64,000 bases of DNA, taken from contig NZ_BBIV01000013.1 in NCBI RefSeq assembly GCF_000730665.1, forward strand, positions 102,598 to 166,597, read 5' to 3'. Positions 29,599-38,842 of this stretch are shown here, one piece after another. The notes under the pieces were generated by a model. It ran no database searches. It was not told the origin of the DNA and saw only the letters and a program-made list of their open reading frames with translations. Origin of the DNA: Pseudomonas plecoglossicida NBRC 103162 = DSM 15088. GTDB lineage: Bacteria > Pseudomonadota > Gammaproteobacteria > Pseudomonadales > Pseudomonadaceae. Each line of letters starts with the position of its first letter. The first letter of the stretch is position 1. A program made the position numbers and the translations under genes.

Positions 29599-31077
29599 CT
29601 ATAGCTTCAGTTGGCCAATGGCCTTGTTCAGCTCGCCGGCCAACGCTGCCAGCTCATTGCTGGTGGTGGCCGACCCGACCGTCTGCTGCACGGTCTGTTC
29701 GGTCACATCGCGAATGCTCACCACTGCGCGGTTCATCTCTTCAGCCACCTGGCTCTGCTGCTGCGCGGCCACGGCGATCTGGGTGTTGCTCTCGCGCATC
29801 TGCGCCACCGCGCCGGTGATCTCGGCCAGCGCCGCGCCCGCTTCCTGGGCTTGCTGCACGCAGTCGTCGGCCTTGTAGGAGCTTTCCTGCATGAACTCCA
29901 CCGCATCGCGCGTGCCGGCCTGCAGGTCGGCGACCATGTGGGTGATTTCGTCGGTGGAAGACTGCACGCGCTTGGCCAGGTTGCGCACTTCGTCGGCTAC
30001 CACGGCGAAACCGCGGCCCAGGTCGCCGGCGCGGGCGGCTTCGATGGCAGCGTTGAGCGCCAGCAGGTTGGTCTGCTCGGCGATGCTGTGGATTACCCCG
30101 ACCACGCCATTGATCTTCTGGCTGTCGTCGGCCAGTTGACGAATCATCTCGGCAGTCTGTTGCACGCCGGTGGACAGCCCGGCAATCGAATCCTGCACCC
30201 GGCCGACCACTTCCTTGCCGCTGCCGGCCAGGGTGTCGGCAGTCTGTGACAGGTCGCGGGTGGCCCCGGCGTGCTGGGCGATATGGTGAACCGTGGCCGA
30301 CATCTCGTTGATCGCCGTGGCGGCCTGGTCGGTTTCGCTCTGCTGGCCGAGCATCCCGTGGCGCACCTCGTTCATGCTCGTCGCCAGGCGAGCTGCGCCG
30401 GCGTCGAGTTGTGCGGCAGTCCGGGCCACGGTGCCCACCACGCGGTGGTAAGTCGCTTGCATGGCGTTGAAGGCGCCCGCCATCTGGCCGACTTCATCGC
30501 CACTGGCCAGCGGCACCCGGGCGGACAGGTCGCCGGTCTTCTCGACATGCAGCATCACATCCTTGAGGGTGTTGAGCTGGCTCAGGAGGAAGCGGATCAG
30601 CAACTGCGAGGCGTAGAGCATGGCCAGCATCAGAATCAGCACGCACACGGCGTAATTGCCAAAGCGCTCGAAGAACACCTGGCGCAGGCTCGGTGCGTGG
30701 GCCAGCACCGCGACCTGTTGCTCGCCATGGCGCAGCACATGCGCACCGCGAAGTGGGTCGTCGCCCAGGATCCAGGCGGTGGGCAGTGCCACCCAGCCTT
30801 GGGCATCGCGCAGGGCATCCTGGGTTTGGCCGGCAACACTCGGGGCTTGGCCGGACTGCCAGGCAATCAGGTTGGCCTGATGGGGAAGGGGTTGTTCGCT
30901 GGGCCAGGCCGACAGCAGTTCAGCCTGGGCCTGGGCCTGAGCCCGCGCCGCTTCGGCCCGGGCCTGCTGCTCCAGATGCACGGCGTAGAGCACCAGGAGC
31001 AGGGTGGTGACGAAGGCCACCGCGTTGACGGCCCAGAACTTGTACTTCAGGGAAATATTGCTAAGCCAGGCACCCAT
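29599..31077 (-). CDS. Methyl-accepting chemotaxis protein
   Basis: A 492-residue chemoreceptor. Two membrane segments (about residues 14-35 and 143-165) flank a short periplasmic sensor of about 105 residues. A HAMP domain follows ([20 protein letters not shown]). The cytoplasmic signalling domain has the conserved hairpin tip [20 protein letters not shown], which contacts CheA and CheW. The sensor is small and shows no recognisable ligand motif. The C-terminus has no CheR/CheB tether pentapeptide. It is a single gene, transcribed away from tatD. Confidence 0.95.
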   Translation of the reverse strand: MGAWLSNISLKYKFWAVNAVAFVTTLLLVLYAVHLEQQARAEAARAQAQAQAELLSAWPSEQPLPHQANLIAWQSGQAPSVAGQTQDALRDAQGWVALPTAWILGDDPLRGAHVLRHGEQQVAVLAHAPSLRQVFFERFGNYAVCVLILMLAMLYASQLLIRFLLSQLNTLKDVMLHVEKTGDLSARVPLASGDEVGQMAGAFNAMQATYHRVVGTVARTAAQLDAGAARLATSMNEVRHGMLGQQSETDQAATAINEMSATVHHIAQHAGATRDLSQTADTLAGSGKEVVGRVQDSIAGLSTGVQQTAEMIRQLADDSQKINGVVGVIHSIAEQTNLLALNAAIEAARAGDLGRGFAVVADEVRNLAKRVQSSTDEITHMVADLQAGTRDAVEFMQESSYKADDCVQQAQEAGAALAEITGAVAQMRESNTQIAVAAQQQSQVAEEMNRAVVSIRDVTEQTVQQTVGSATTSNELAALAGELNKAIGQLKL

Positions 31078-31195
31078 GGGTAGGTCTTCTCTGAGTTGAG
31101 CGGAAACAGTCTTGGCAAGGTGCCATCATTGTGCCCGCCCACGCCAGGGAGGCGTTGACGTGTATCAACAAACGGTCAGGGGTGCGGCGTCTGGC

Positions 31196-31993
31196 TCAAG
31201 CAAGCTGGAAGAAGGCCCGGGCGGTCGCAGTGGTATGCGCGGCCGTGGCCTCGAGGCTTTCACCCCGGTGCAGCGCCACCTCGCGCAGCACCTCGGGCAG
31301 GAACGCCGGCTCGTTGCGCCCGTTCTTCGGTTTCGGCCGCAGGCTGCGTGGCAGCAGGTACGGCGCGTCACTCTCCAGCATCAGGCGCCCTTGCGGGATG
31401 TTGCCCACCAACGGGTGCAGGTGGGTACCCCGACGCTCATCGCAGATCCAGCCGGTCATGCCGATGTGCAGGTCCATGTCCAGGTAGGCGAACAGCGCCT
31501 CTCGTTCACCGGTAAAGCAATGCACCACCGCAGCCGGCAACTGGTCACGGTAATCCTTGAGGATGGCCAGCAGGCGCTCACTGGCATCGCGCTCATGCAG
31601 GAATACTGGCAGGCGCAACTCGGCAGCCAATGCCAGTTGGGCCTGCAAGGCTTTTTCCTGGAGGGGGCGAGGGGAGAAGTCACGGTTGAAGTCCAGCCCG
31701 CATTCGCCCACGGCGCGAACGCGCGATTCCCCGAGCAATTGGCGTAGTTGCCGCTCGCTGTCGGCATTCCAGGCCTTGGCATCGTGGGGGTGCACACCTG
31801 CAGTGGCGAACAGGTGCTGGCCGTCGGCATCGAGCTGATGGCACATTTCAAGCGCCTGTTCGCTGACAGCAAGGCTGGTGCCGGTGAGGACCATCTGCAC
31901 CACGCCGGCCTTGATGGCGCGCTCGACGATGGCTGCTTGCTGGTCGTAAAAACTGCTGTTGGTCAGGTTGACGCCGATATCGATCAGTTGCAT
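31196..31993 (-). CDS. tatD: TatD family metal-dependent DNase
   Basis: A 265-residue TIM-barrel metallohydrolase. It begins [15 protein letters not shown], close to E. coli TatD, and has the motifs [40 protein letters not shown] and [11 protein letters not shown] with metal-binding His, Glu and Asp. TatD proteins act as magnesium-dependent 3'-5' exonucleases. The start at 31993 gives family length. No tat translocase genes are nearby. Confidence 0.9.
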   Translation of the reverse strand: MQLIDIGVNLTNSSFYDQQAAIVERAIKAGVVQMVLTGTSLAVSEQALEMCHQLDADGQHLFATAGVHPHDAKAWNADSERQLRQLLGESRVRAVGECGLDFNRDFSPRPLQEKALQAQLALAAELRLPVFLHERDASERLLAILKDYRDQLPAAVVHCFTGEREALFAYLDMDLHIGMTGWICDERRGTHLHPLVGNIPQGRLMLESDAPYLLPRSLRPKPKNGRNEPAFLPEVLREVALHRGESLEATAAHTTATARAFFQLA

Positions 31994-32115
31994 GGTGCTA
32001 GCTCGTGCCGCGGGGCGGCCAGCATAGCAAAAAGCGCGATAATCGGAAAAAGCCCAGAACTTCAGGCTGTTGCCGCGGTCATTTACTGTCATTTATCACC
32101 TGTTGCTCGTTCCAC

Positions 32116-33558
32116 ATGAACAGCGCCCACCGACCTCGGACACGTTCTCGCATGCTGCGATACCTGCTGACTCTGTTGCTGATGTTGGGGCTGACCGCCG
32201 TGGGGCCGGCCTACGCACGCTTGCCGGGGCCCGAGCAGCATGTGCCGGCGAGCGCATCCCGAGACCTCGATCAGATTCGCAGCCGCAAGGTGCTGCGCGT
32301 ACTGGTCAACCAGAGCCGCAACAGCTCCGGAGAGGTCAAGGGCGAGCCCGTGGGTATCGAGTACTACCGCCTGCGTGGGCTGGAGCATTACCTCAATGCC
32401 CGTGCCGGTGATGGGCAACAGATCCGTCTGCAACTCGTTCCCCGGGCCAAGGAGCAGCTGCTGGGCGCACTGCAGCGCGGCGAAGGTGACCTTGCCGCAC
32501 CGGGCGAGTTGCTCGACCCGGCCACGGTGGGCGAGGTGAGCGGCAGTGCCCCGGTACTGGACCAGGTGCCATTGTGGTTGGTCGGGCGCAAGGGCGAGCG
32601 CAGCTTCACCCGCGTCGAACAGTTGTCCGGCCGTACCGTGGCGCTGACCAGCGCCAGCGCTGCAGGCGCGGTGATCCAGCAGCTCAACCAGCAGCTGGCC
32701 TTGCGCAAGCGGCCGCCGATCAAGATCGAATGGGTCGATTCGACTCTGGCGGTGGAAGACGTGCTGGAAATGGTCCAGGCCGGGATCTACCCGCTGACCA
32801 TGGTCGAGCGACCGATCGCCCAGCGTTGGGCCAGGGTCATGCCGCACCTGCGCCTGGACAGCCGCTTGCAGCTCGGTCAGCCACAAGCCATGCGCTGGTA
32901 TGTACGGCGCGACGCGACAATGCTGTTGGCGACGGTCGACCGCTACCTGCAAGGCTACCGCGCCCCGGAGAACCAGGACGCGGCGTTCGAGCGCATCTAC
33001 CGGCGCCAGTACCGTGTGCACAACCCCTTGGCCAGCAAGGATCGCCAGCGCCTGGTCGCGCTGCGGCCAGTCTTGCAGAAACATGCCCAGGCGCAGCAGA
33101 TCGACTGGTTGAACCTCGCCGCGCTGGCTTTCAAGGAGTCGACCCTCGATACCCAGGCACGCGGCAGTGGCGGCGCGCATGGCCTGATGCAGATCACCCC
33201 GTCGGCAGCCCAGCGGGTCGGGGTCGGCAACACGGCCACGGTGGACGGCAATGTTCAGGCCAGTGCCCGTTACCTGGCGTTGATCAGGCGCAAGTTCTTC
33301 GCCAGCCCGAAGATCAACGAGCGCGAGCGCATGGCGTTCACCCTGGCGGCCTACAACCTCGGCCCGGAGCGGGTCCAGGCCATGCGCGTCGAAGCCCGCA
33401 AGCGTGGCCTCAACGGCAACCAATGGTTCTTCCAGACCGAGCGGGTGGCGATGGAGCAGGTTGGCATGGGGCCGGTCAATTTCGTCAACAGCGTGAACAA
33501 GTACTTCCTGGCGTTCAACCGTGAACGGGCAGTGCTGGAGCGTGTGGCCAAGCGCTGA
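32116..33558 (+). CDS. MltF-like lytic transglycosylase
   Basis: A 480-residue protein with an N-terminal export segment (YLLTLLLMLGLTAVGPAYA). Next is a solute-binding-protein-like domain (about 50-285: VLRVLVNQSRNSSG, VEQLSGRTVALTSASAAG) and then a C-terminal SLT transglycosylase domain. The catalytic glutamate is Glu341 in AFKEST, followed by HGLMQITPSAA and AYNLGP. It would cut the glycan strands of peptidoglycan in the periplasm. No ribosome site marks the start clearly; 32116 is used, but the ATG at 32152 is also possible and would begin right at the signal peptide. Confidence 0.88.
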   Translation: MNSAHRPRTRSRMLRYLLTLLLMLGLTAVGPAYARLPGPEQHVPASASRDLDQIRSRKVLRVLVNQSRNSSGEVKGEPVGIEYYRLRGLEHYLNARAGDGQQIRLQLVPRAKEQLLGALQRGEGDLAAPGELLDPATVGEVSGSAPVLDQVPLWLVGRKGERSFTRVEQLSGRTVALTSASAAGAVIQQLNQQLALRKRPPIKIEWVDSTLAVEDVLEMVQAGIYPLTMVERPIAQRWARVMPHLRLDSRLQLGQPQAMRWYVRRDATMLLATVDRYLQGYRAPENQDAAFERIYRRQYRVHNPLASKDRQRLVALRPVLQKHAQAQQIDWLNLAALAFKESTLDTQARGSGGAHGLMQITPSAAQRVGVGNTATVDGNVQASARYLALIRRKFFASPKINERERMAFTLAAYNLGPERVQAMRVEARKRGLNGNQWFFQTERVAMEQVGMGPVNFVNSVNKYFLAFNRERAVLERVAKR

Positions 33559-33642
33559 AGGCCGGTTGCGATCAAGGTCTGCTTGCAGCTTGCCGCTCGA
33601 GGCTCTAGGATACCGCTTGCGCCGATTTAAACAGCTACTTGC

Positions 33643-33730
33643 GGGGCGCGGGACGCCCCACACCGGGTCATCCGAAATACCGCTAAAGCGCTGGTTCGGT
33701 GACGCCTCCCACCGCTGCCCAGCGGGTTTT
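33643..33730 (+). ncRNA. Hairpin-rich leader upstream of a small conserved ORF (candidate structured RNA)
   Basis: Three successive hairpins lie in the 193-bp gap: GGGGCG/CGCCCC (33643-33659), CCGAA/TTCGG with an inner CGC-TAAA-GCG (33672-33699), and CCGCTG/CAGCGG (33712-33725) followed by GTTTTG. The last ends about 20 bases before the start codon at 33752. I do not recognise a known riboswitch class. It may be a cis-acting leader or attenuator; this is a prediction from pairing only. Confidence 0.35.
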
Positions 33731-33751
33731 GCGAGGCGGAGAGAAAACTCC

Positions 33752-34060
33752 ATGAGTTGCCCACGTACCAGTGTCTGTTTGAGCCCTTTGCCTGCCCCGC
33801 AGGCATCCCGCACACCGCGCATCCTGCTCGGTGGCCTGCATCAGCCCACCCTTTTGCGGCACCTCGAAGGCCTTTCCCGGCGCAAGGGCCAGGCTCGCGC
33901 ATTCCTTATCCAGTTCGCTGAAACCGCCTGCCACCTGGGGCAGTTCGGCAATGACCGGTTCGACCTCGCGGTGATCCAGGCACCGGCTGCGCAAGACGCT
34001 GCCGAAGTGATCGGACATCTCACCCGGATCGCGCGCCAGGGCCTGATCACCCGACGCTGA
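33752..34060 (+). CDS. Small conserved protein of unknown function
   Basis: A 102-residue protein (MSCPRTSVCLSPLPAPQ, then LLRHLEGLSRRKGQARAFLI and FDLAVIQAPAAQDAAEVIGH). The frame opens at 33521, but only the ATG at 33752 has a good ribosome site (GGCGGAGAG). No domain or catalytic motif is recognised. It ends 11 bases before greB, so it is likely co-transcribed with greB, behind the hairpin-rich leader. Confidence 0.65.
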   Translation: MSCPRTSVCLSPLPAPQASRTPRILLGGLHQPTLLRHLEGLSRRKGQARAFLIQFAETACHLGQFGNDRFDLAVIQAPAAQDAAEVIGHLTRIARQGLITRR

Positions 34061-34071
34061 GGAGCGCGCCG

Positions 34072-34545
34072 TTGAGCACCAATATCATCACGACGGAAGG
34101 TCACGAGGCCCTGAAGAAGGAACTCGACCATCTGTGGCGGGTGTATCGCCCGGAAATCACCCAGAAGGTCGCCTGGGCAGCCTCTCTGGGTGATCGCAGC
34201 GAGAATGCCGACTACCAGTACAACAAGAAGCTGCTGCGCGAGATCGACCGCCGGGTCCGTTACCTGCGCAAGCGCCTCGAAGACGTCAAGGTAGTCGCCT
34301 ACTCCCCGCAGCAGGAGGGCAGGGTGTTCTTCGGCGCCTGGGTCGAGATCGAGAACGATGAGGGCGAGACCATGAAGTTTCGCATCGTCGGCTACGACGA
34401 GATCTATGGTCGCAACGATTACATCTCGATCGACTCCCCCATGGCCCGTGCCTTGCTCAAGAAGCAGGAGGGCGATGAGGTGGTGGTGCATACGCCGACA
34501 GGCGAGGCGACCTGGTATGTGAACAAGATCAGCTACGGCCAATGA
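34072..34545 (+). CDS. greB: Transcription elongation factor GreB (TTG start)
   Basis: A 157-residue Gre factor that enters the RNA polymerase secondary channel and stimulates transcript cleavage to rescue stalled complexes. The coiled-coil tip carries the acidic pair in LGDRSENADYQYNKK, and the C-terminal FKBP-like domain ends in DSPMARALLKKQEGDEVVVH. The length and basic RRVRYLRKRL patch favour GreB over GreA. The start codon is TTG (34072-34074) with GAGGAG upstream. Confidence 0.93.
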   Translation: MSTNIITTEGHEALKKELDHLWRVYRPEITQKVAWAASLGDRSENADYQYNKKLLREIDRRVRYLRKRLEDVKVVAYSPQQEGRVFFGAWVEIENDEGETMKFRIVGYDEIYGRNDYISIDSPMARALLKKQEGDEVVVHTPTGEATWYVNKISYGQ

Positions 34546-34589
34546 AATGATGGTGGGCCGTGCTGGCCTCATCGCCGGCCCAGGCAACC

Positions 34590-37097
34590 CTATCCTTCCC
34601 GCAACACCGCCAGCGGGCTGGCATTCAGAGCCCGTTGTGTCCCCAGCACCCCAGCCCCACCGACCAGCAGCGCCCCAACCACAGGCAGCACCAGCAACCA
34701 AGGATGCGGGCTCCACTGCAGGTCGAACGCATAGCGATACAGCACCAGCGTAATCAACTCGCAGCCGATCGCCGCCAGTGCACCACTGACCGCGCCGAGC
34801 AGCCCGAACTCGATGCGCCGGGCCTTGACCAGCAGCGGTCGCGCCGCGCCCAGGGCGCGAAGCAAGGCGCCCTGGCGGACGCGCTCATCCAGCGTCGCCT
34901 GCAGGCCGGCGAACAGCACGGCCAGCCCCGCAGCCAGCACGAACAGCAGCACGTACTCCACCGCCAGAGTGACCTGCGCGAGGATGCTGCGCAGCTGCTC
35001 CAGCAGGGCATCGACCTGCAGGATGGTGACCGCCGGGAAGGACCGCGACAGGGCTATCACGTCCAGATCATGCCCCGGCGCCAGGTAGAAGCTGGTGAGG
35101 TAGGTGGTTGGCAGGCCCTGCAGGGTGCCGGGCTGGAAGATCATGTAGAAGTTCGGCTGGAAACTGTCCCAATGCACGCTGCGCAAGCTGCTCACGCGTG
35201 CCTGGCGTTGGTCGCCGCCAATGTCGAAGGTCAGCAGGTCACCCAGTTGCAGCTTCAGACTTGTGGCAAGTTCCGCCTCCACCGAAACCCCCGGGATCTG
35301 CTCGGCCGGAGGTGGCGCCTGCCACCACTGGCCTGCCGTCAGGCTGTTGCCCGCGGGCAGGTCGGCCGCCCAGGTAAGGCTCAGGTCGCGCTGCACCGCA
35401 CGTTCGCCGGCGGTGTCCTTGCTGACGAGCTGCCGTACCGGCTGGCCGTTGATCTGGATGAGCCTGCCGGGCGTCACTGGATACAGCGGTGCCGATGCTG
35501 CATTCACTTCATGCAGGCGCTGGGCAAAGGCATCGCGATCATCGGGCAGGATGTTCAGGGCGAAATGATTGGGCGCGTCCTTGGGCAGCTGCGCTTGCCA
35601 GGTATCGAGCAGTTCCACGCGCAGCAAGGCCACCAGCGCCATGGCCAGCAGGATGAGACCGAACGCCAGGGCTTGGCCGGCGCCCGCCATGGGGTGGCGC
35701 AACAGTTGGCCCAGGCCCAGGCGCCAGGTCAGCGGTGCGCCCGCCAGCAGTCGGCGCAAACTGCGCAGGCCGAGCAGGAGTAGGCCGCCGAGCAACAAGG
35801 CCGCCAGCAGGCCGCCGCCGAGCAGGGCGAAGGTCAGCAGCAGGTCAAGGCTCAGGCGCCACATGATCAGGCCCAGTGCGAACAGGGCGGCGCCATACAC
35901 CAGCCAGCTGCTCGCCGGCACCGGCAGCAGGTCCCGGCGCAGCACGCGCAGCGGCGGCACCTTGCCCAGGGCGGCGATGGGCGGCAGCGCGAATCCGGCC
36001 AGGGCGACCAGGCCGGTGGCGATGCCGGCCAGGGCGGGCACGATGCCTGCCGATGGCACCTCGTTGGGCAGCAGGCCTTGCAGCAGACGGAACAGGCCCA
36101 GCTGCGCCAGCCAGCCGAGCACGGCGCCGGCCAGTGCGGCGGCCAGGCCGAGCATGGCCAGTTGCAGGCAATACAGGCCCAGTGCCTGGTGGCGCGAGAG
36201 CCCCAGGCAGCGCAACAGGGCGCTGGCATCCAGGCGGCGCGCCGCATAGCGGCTGGCCGACAAGGCCACGGCAACCCCTGCCAGCAGCACCGCCACCAGG
36301 CTGGCCATGTTCAGGTAGCGTTCGGCCTTGCCCAGGGCACCGCCCACCTGGCGGTTGCCGTCGCGGGTGTCGAGCAGGCGCTGGTTGGCCGCCAGGCCCT
36401 TTGTCAGGCCTTGCCGGTACTGGGCCAGGGCCTGGGTATCGCCACGCCACAGGTCACGGTAGCTGACCCGGCTGCCGGGCTGGATCACGCCGGTGGCCTG
36501 CAGGTCGGCGAGGTTCATCATGACCCGTGGCGTCAGGCTGTAGAAGTTGTTGGCGCGGTCCGGCTCGTAGGTCAGCACGCGGCTCAAGCGTAGTGTCTTC
36601 ATGCCGACGTCGATGCTGTCGCCGACCTTCAACCCCAGCGCTGCCAGCAGGCGAGGCTCGACCCAGGCCTCGCCCGCTGCAGGGCCGCCGCCGGGCGATT
36701 CCTCTGCGTACGGTGCGGCGGCGCTGCGTACCTGGCCTCGCAAGGGGTAGGCGTGGTCCGTGGCCTTGATGCTCGACAGCTGTATTGCGCTATCACCCCC
36801 CACCACGCTGGTGAACTCGACGACCTGGGCGTGGCGCAGTCCAAGTGCCTCGCCGGCCTCGATCTGTTCGGCGCGGGCCGGAGCGCTGCCCTGCAGCACC
36901 AGGTCGGCTCCCAGGAACTCGCTGGCGCGCAATTGCATGGCGCCGTTCAGGCGTGCACCGAAGTAGCCGATGGCGGTGCTGGCGGCAACGGCGACCAGCA
37001 GTGCGAAGAACAGCACGCGCACTTCGCTGGCGCGGATATCGCGCAGCAGCTGGCGCAGCGCCAGGCCGCAGAGGCGGGACAGCGGCATGTGGTTCAT
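34590..37097 (-). CDS. FtsX-like ABC transporter permease (YbbP type)
   Basis: An 835-residue inner-membrane permease with an N-terminal membrane segment (VRVLFFALLVAVAASTAIGYF), a large periplasmic domain, and two FtsX-like groups of membrane segments at about 255-500 and in the last 150 residues. It belongs to the mechanotransmission (MacB/LolC-like) superfamily, which moves or extracts envelope substrates rather than importing sugars. The start follows GGAGG and overlaps the stop of the ATPase gene by one base. The pair next to tesA matches E. coli ybbA-ybbP. Confidence 0.9.
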   Translation of the reverse strand: MNHMPLSRLCGLALRQLLRDIRASEVRVLFFALLVAVAASTAIGYFGARLNGAMQLRASEFLGADLVLQGSAPARAEQIEAGEALGLRHAQVVEFTSVVGGDSAIQLSSIKATDHAYPLRGQVRSAAAPYAEESPGGGPAAGEAWVEPRLLAALGLKVGDSIDVGMKTLRLSRVLTYEPDRANNFYSLTPRVMMNLADLQATGVIQPGSRVSYRDLWRGDTQALAQYRQGLTKGLAANQRLLDTRDGNRQVGGALGKAERYLNMASLVAVLLAGVAVALSASRYAARRLDASALLRCLGLSRHQALGLYCLQLAMLGLAAALAGAVLGWLAQLGLFRLLQGLLPNEVPSAGIVPALAGIATGLVALAGFALPPIAALGKVPPLRVLRRDLLPVPASSWLVYGAALFALGLIMWRLSLDLLLTFALLGGGLLAALLLGGLLLLGLRSLRRLLAGAPLTWRLGLGQLLRHPMAGAGQALAFGLILLAMALVALLRVELLDTWQAQLPKDAPNHFALNILPDDRDAFAQRLHEVNAASAPLYPVTPGRLIQINGQPVRQLVSKDTAGERAVQRDLSLTWAADLPAGNSLTAGQWWQAPPPAEQIPGVSVEAELATSLKLQLGDLLTFDIGGDQRQARVSSLRSVHWDSFQPNFYMIFQPGTLQGLPTTYLTSFYLAPGHDLDVIALSRSFPAVTILQVDALLEQLRSILAQVTLAVEYVLLFVLAAGLAVLFAGLQATLDERVRQGALLRALGAARPLLVKARRIEFGLLGAVSGALAAIGCELITLVLYRYAFDLQWSPHPWLLVLPVVGALLVGGAGVLGTQRALNASPLAVLREG

Positions 37098-37780
37098 CAG
37101 GCCTCCATCGGTGCAACCAGGCGACCTGCATCGAGGCGGATCTGGCGTCGGCAGCGGCGGGCCAGGCGCTCATCGTGGGTGACCAGCACCAAGGTAGTGC
37201 CACGTTCCTTGTTCAGCTCGAACAGCAGGTCGCTGATCCGTTCGCCGGTGTGGCTGTCGAGATTGCCGGTGGGCTCGTCGGCGAACAGCACGGCGGGCTG
37301 CGCGGCGAAAGCACGGGCAATCGCGACCCGTTGCTGTTCACCGCCCGACAGCTGGCGCGGGGTGTGGCTCAGGCGCTTGCCCAGGCCAACGCGCTCGAGC
37401 AGGGTGCGTGCCTGTTCGCGGGCATCGCGGCGGCCGTCCAGCTCCAACGGCAGCATCACGTTTTCCAGCGCGTTGAGGCTGTCGAGCAGCTGGAACGACT
37501 GGAACACGAAGCCTACGTGCTCGGCGCGCACCCGGGCGCGCTGGTCTTCGTCCAGCGGGCCCAGGTCATGCCCGGCGAGCACGACCTTGCCGGCGCTCGG
37601 GCGATCCAGGCCAGCGAGCAGCCCGAGCAGGGTCGACTTGCCCGAGCCCGAGGCGCCGACGATGGCCAGGCTGTCGCCCTGGGCCAGGTCGAGGGACAGC
37701 GCGTGGAGGATGGTCAGGTCGCCTTCCGCGCTGGGGACCACTTTGCTAAGGTGCTGCGCAACGAGAATGCTGGGGCCCAT
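37097..37780 (-). CDS. ABC transporter ATPase (YbbA type)
   Basis: A 227-residue ATPase of the LolD/MacB class. It has Walker A GASGSGKST, signature LSGGEQQRVAIARA, Walker B VLFADEPTGNLD and switch His in LVTHDERLA. The open frame runs to 37975, but MGPSILVAQHL at 37780 is the family start. It powers the FtsX-like permease downstream. Its start codon lies only 10 bp from the divergent tesA start. Confidence 0.94.
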   Translation of the reverse strand: MGPSILVAQHLSKVVPSAEGDLTILHALSLDLAQGDSLAIVGASGSGKSTLLGLLAGLDRPSAGKVVLAGHDLGPLDEDQRARVRAEHVGFVFQSFQLLDSLNALENVMLPLELDGRRDAREQARTLLERVGLGKRLSHTPRQLSGGEQQRVAIARAFAAQPAVLFADEPTGNLDSHTGERISDLLFELNKERGTTLVLVTHDERLARRCRRQIRLDAGRLVAPMEA

Positions 37781-37790
37781 GGAGAATCCG

Positions 37791-38396
37791 ATGCGAGTGT
37801 GGTGGTTGAGTGCCGGTCTGGCCCTGTATTGCCTGGCCCAGAGCGCGGTGGCGGGAACGCTGCTGATTGTCGGCGATAGTATCAGCGCCGGTTTTGGCCT
37901 GGATACCCGCCAGGGTTGGGTCTCTCTGTTGCAGACCCGGCTCAGGGACGAAGGTTTCGACGACCAGGTGATCAATGCATCGATCAGCGGCGATACCAGC
38001 GCAGGCGGTCAGGCTCGCCTGCCGGCGCTGCTTGCGGCGCACAAGCCGAGCCTGGTGGTGCTGGAGCTGGGTGGCAATGATGGGCTGCGCGGGCAGCCGC
38101 CGGAGCAATTGCAACAAAATCTTGCTTCGATGATCGAGCGCTCGCGCGCCTCGGGGGCCAAGGTGCTGTTGCTGGGCATGCGCCTGCCGCCCAATTACGG
38201 TGTGCGGTACACCACGGCGTTCGCCAAGGTCTACGAGCAGCTGGCGGCGGATGAACAGGTGCCGCTGGTGCCGTTTTTCCTCGAGGGGGTAGGGGGTGTG
38301 CCGGAACTGATGCAGGCCGATGGCATACATCCGGCGCAAGGGGCCCAGCAGCGTTTGCTGGAAAATGCCTGGCCGGCGATAAAACCCTTGCTGTGA
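37791..38396 (+). CDS. tesA: TesA, SGNH esterase / thioesterase I
   Basis: A 201-residue secreted GDSL/SGNH hydrolase. The signal peptide is MRVWWLSAGLALYCLAQSAVA. The catalytic residues are Ser30 in GDSISAGFG and Asp177/His180 in DGIHP; the Gly and Asn of the other blocks are in INASISGDT and LGGNDGLRG. The enzyme acts in the periplasm on acyl esters and thioesters and has lysophospholipase activity in relatives. The start at 37791 has GGAG seven bases upstream; an ATG at 37779 is possible but lacks one. Confidence 0.93.
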   Translation: MRVWWLSAGLALYCLAQSAVAGTLLIVGDSISAGFGLDTRQGWVSLLQTRLRDEGFDDQVINASISGDTSAGGQARLPALLAAHKPSLVVLELGGNDGLRGQPPEQLQQNLASMIERSRASGAKVLLLGMRLPPNYGVRYTTAFAKVYEQLAADEQVPLVPFFLEGVGGVPELMQADGIHPAQGAQQRLLENAWPAIKPLL

Positions 38397-38454
38397 CGCT
38401 TTAAACGGGACTGGCTTTCGGCTAATGTTGCGCCCCCCGTTTCGAGAGCCCCCG

Positions 38455-38736
38455 ATGCCGCGCCCTGCCTGGTCCTTGTATGCCTATCAACTGATCGAGC
38501 CCGATGAGCAGCTCGACCTGTTCGCTTGCCAGGAAATCCGCGTCCACCTGGTGGCCCGCCAACTCGAGCTTGGCGTGCCGGTCGACCGCACCCTGTGCGG
38601 CGGCCTGCTGCCGGCACAGCCCCGTTGGTCCGGCGTGCCCCGCGCGATCTACCGAGACGGTCGGTTGTGCGACCTGTGCCGGGCGATTCTCGATGCCCAG
38701 CGGCGCGGAATGCGCCCTATCTGGCCGGAACTCTGA
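38455..38736 (+). CDS. Small conserved CxxC protein of unknown function
   Basis: A 93-residue protein (MPRPAWSLYAYQLIEPDEQL) with one CxxC pair in RLCDLCRAIL and two other cysteines. These could bind metal or form a disulfide. It lacks a signal peptide or membrane segment. The start at 38455 follows GAGAG; a longer frame opens at 38425. Function unknown. Confidence 0.65.
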   Translation: MPRPAWSLYAYQLIEPDEQLDLFACQEIRVHLVARQLELGVPVDRTLCGGLLPAQPRWSGVPRAIYRDGRLCDLCRAILDAQRRGMRPIWPEL

Positions 38737-38842
38737 GCGCCTTTCATCATCTGAAACGCTTGTGGGTCGCCAATGCCTCCCGCTCGCATCGGAGCGGGTG
38801 TACAATCGATGGTCTTGACCCACCTTTCGAAGGATTTACCGG

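Noticed and set aside
33560..33750. Known riboswitch (TPP, cobalamin, glycine, fluoride or similar)
   Set aside because: None of the conserved core sequences of these classes is present; only generic hairpins are seen.
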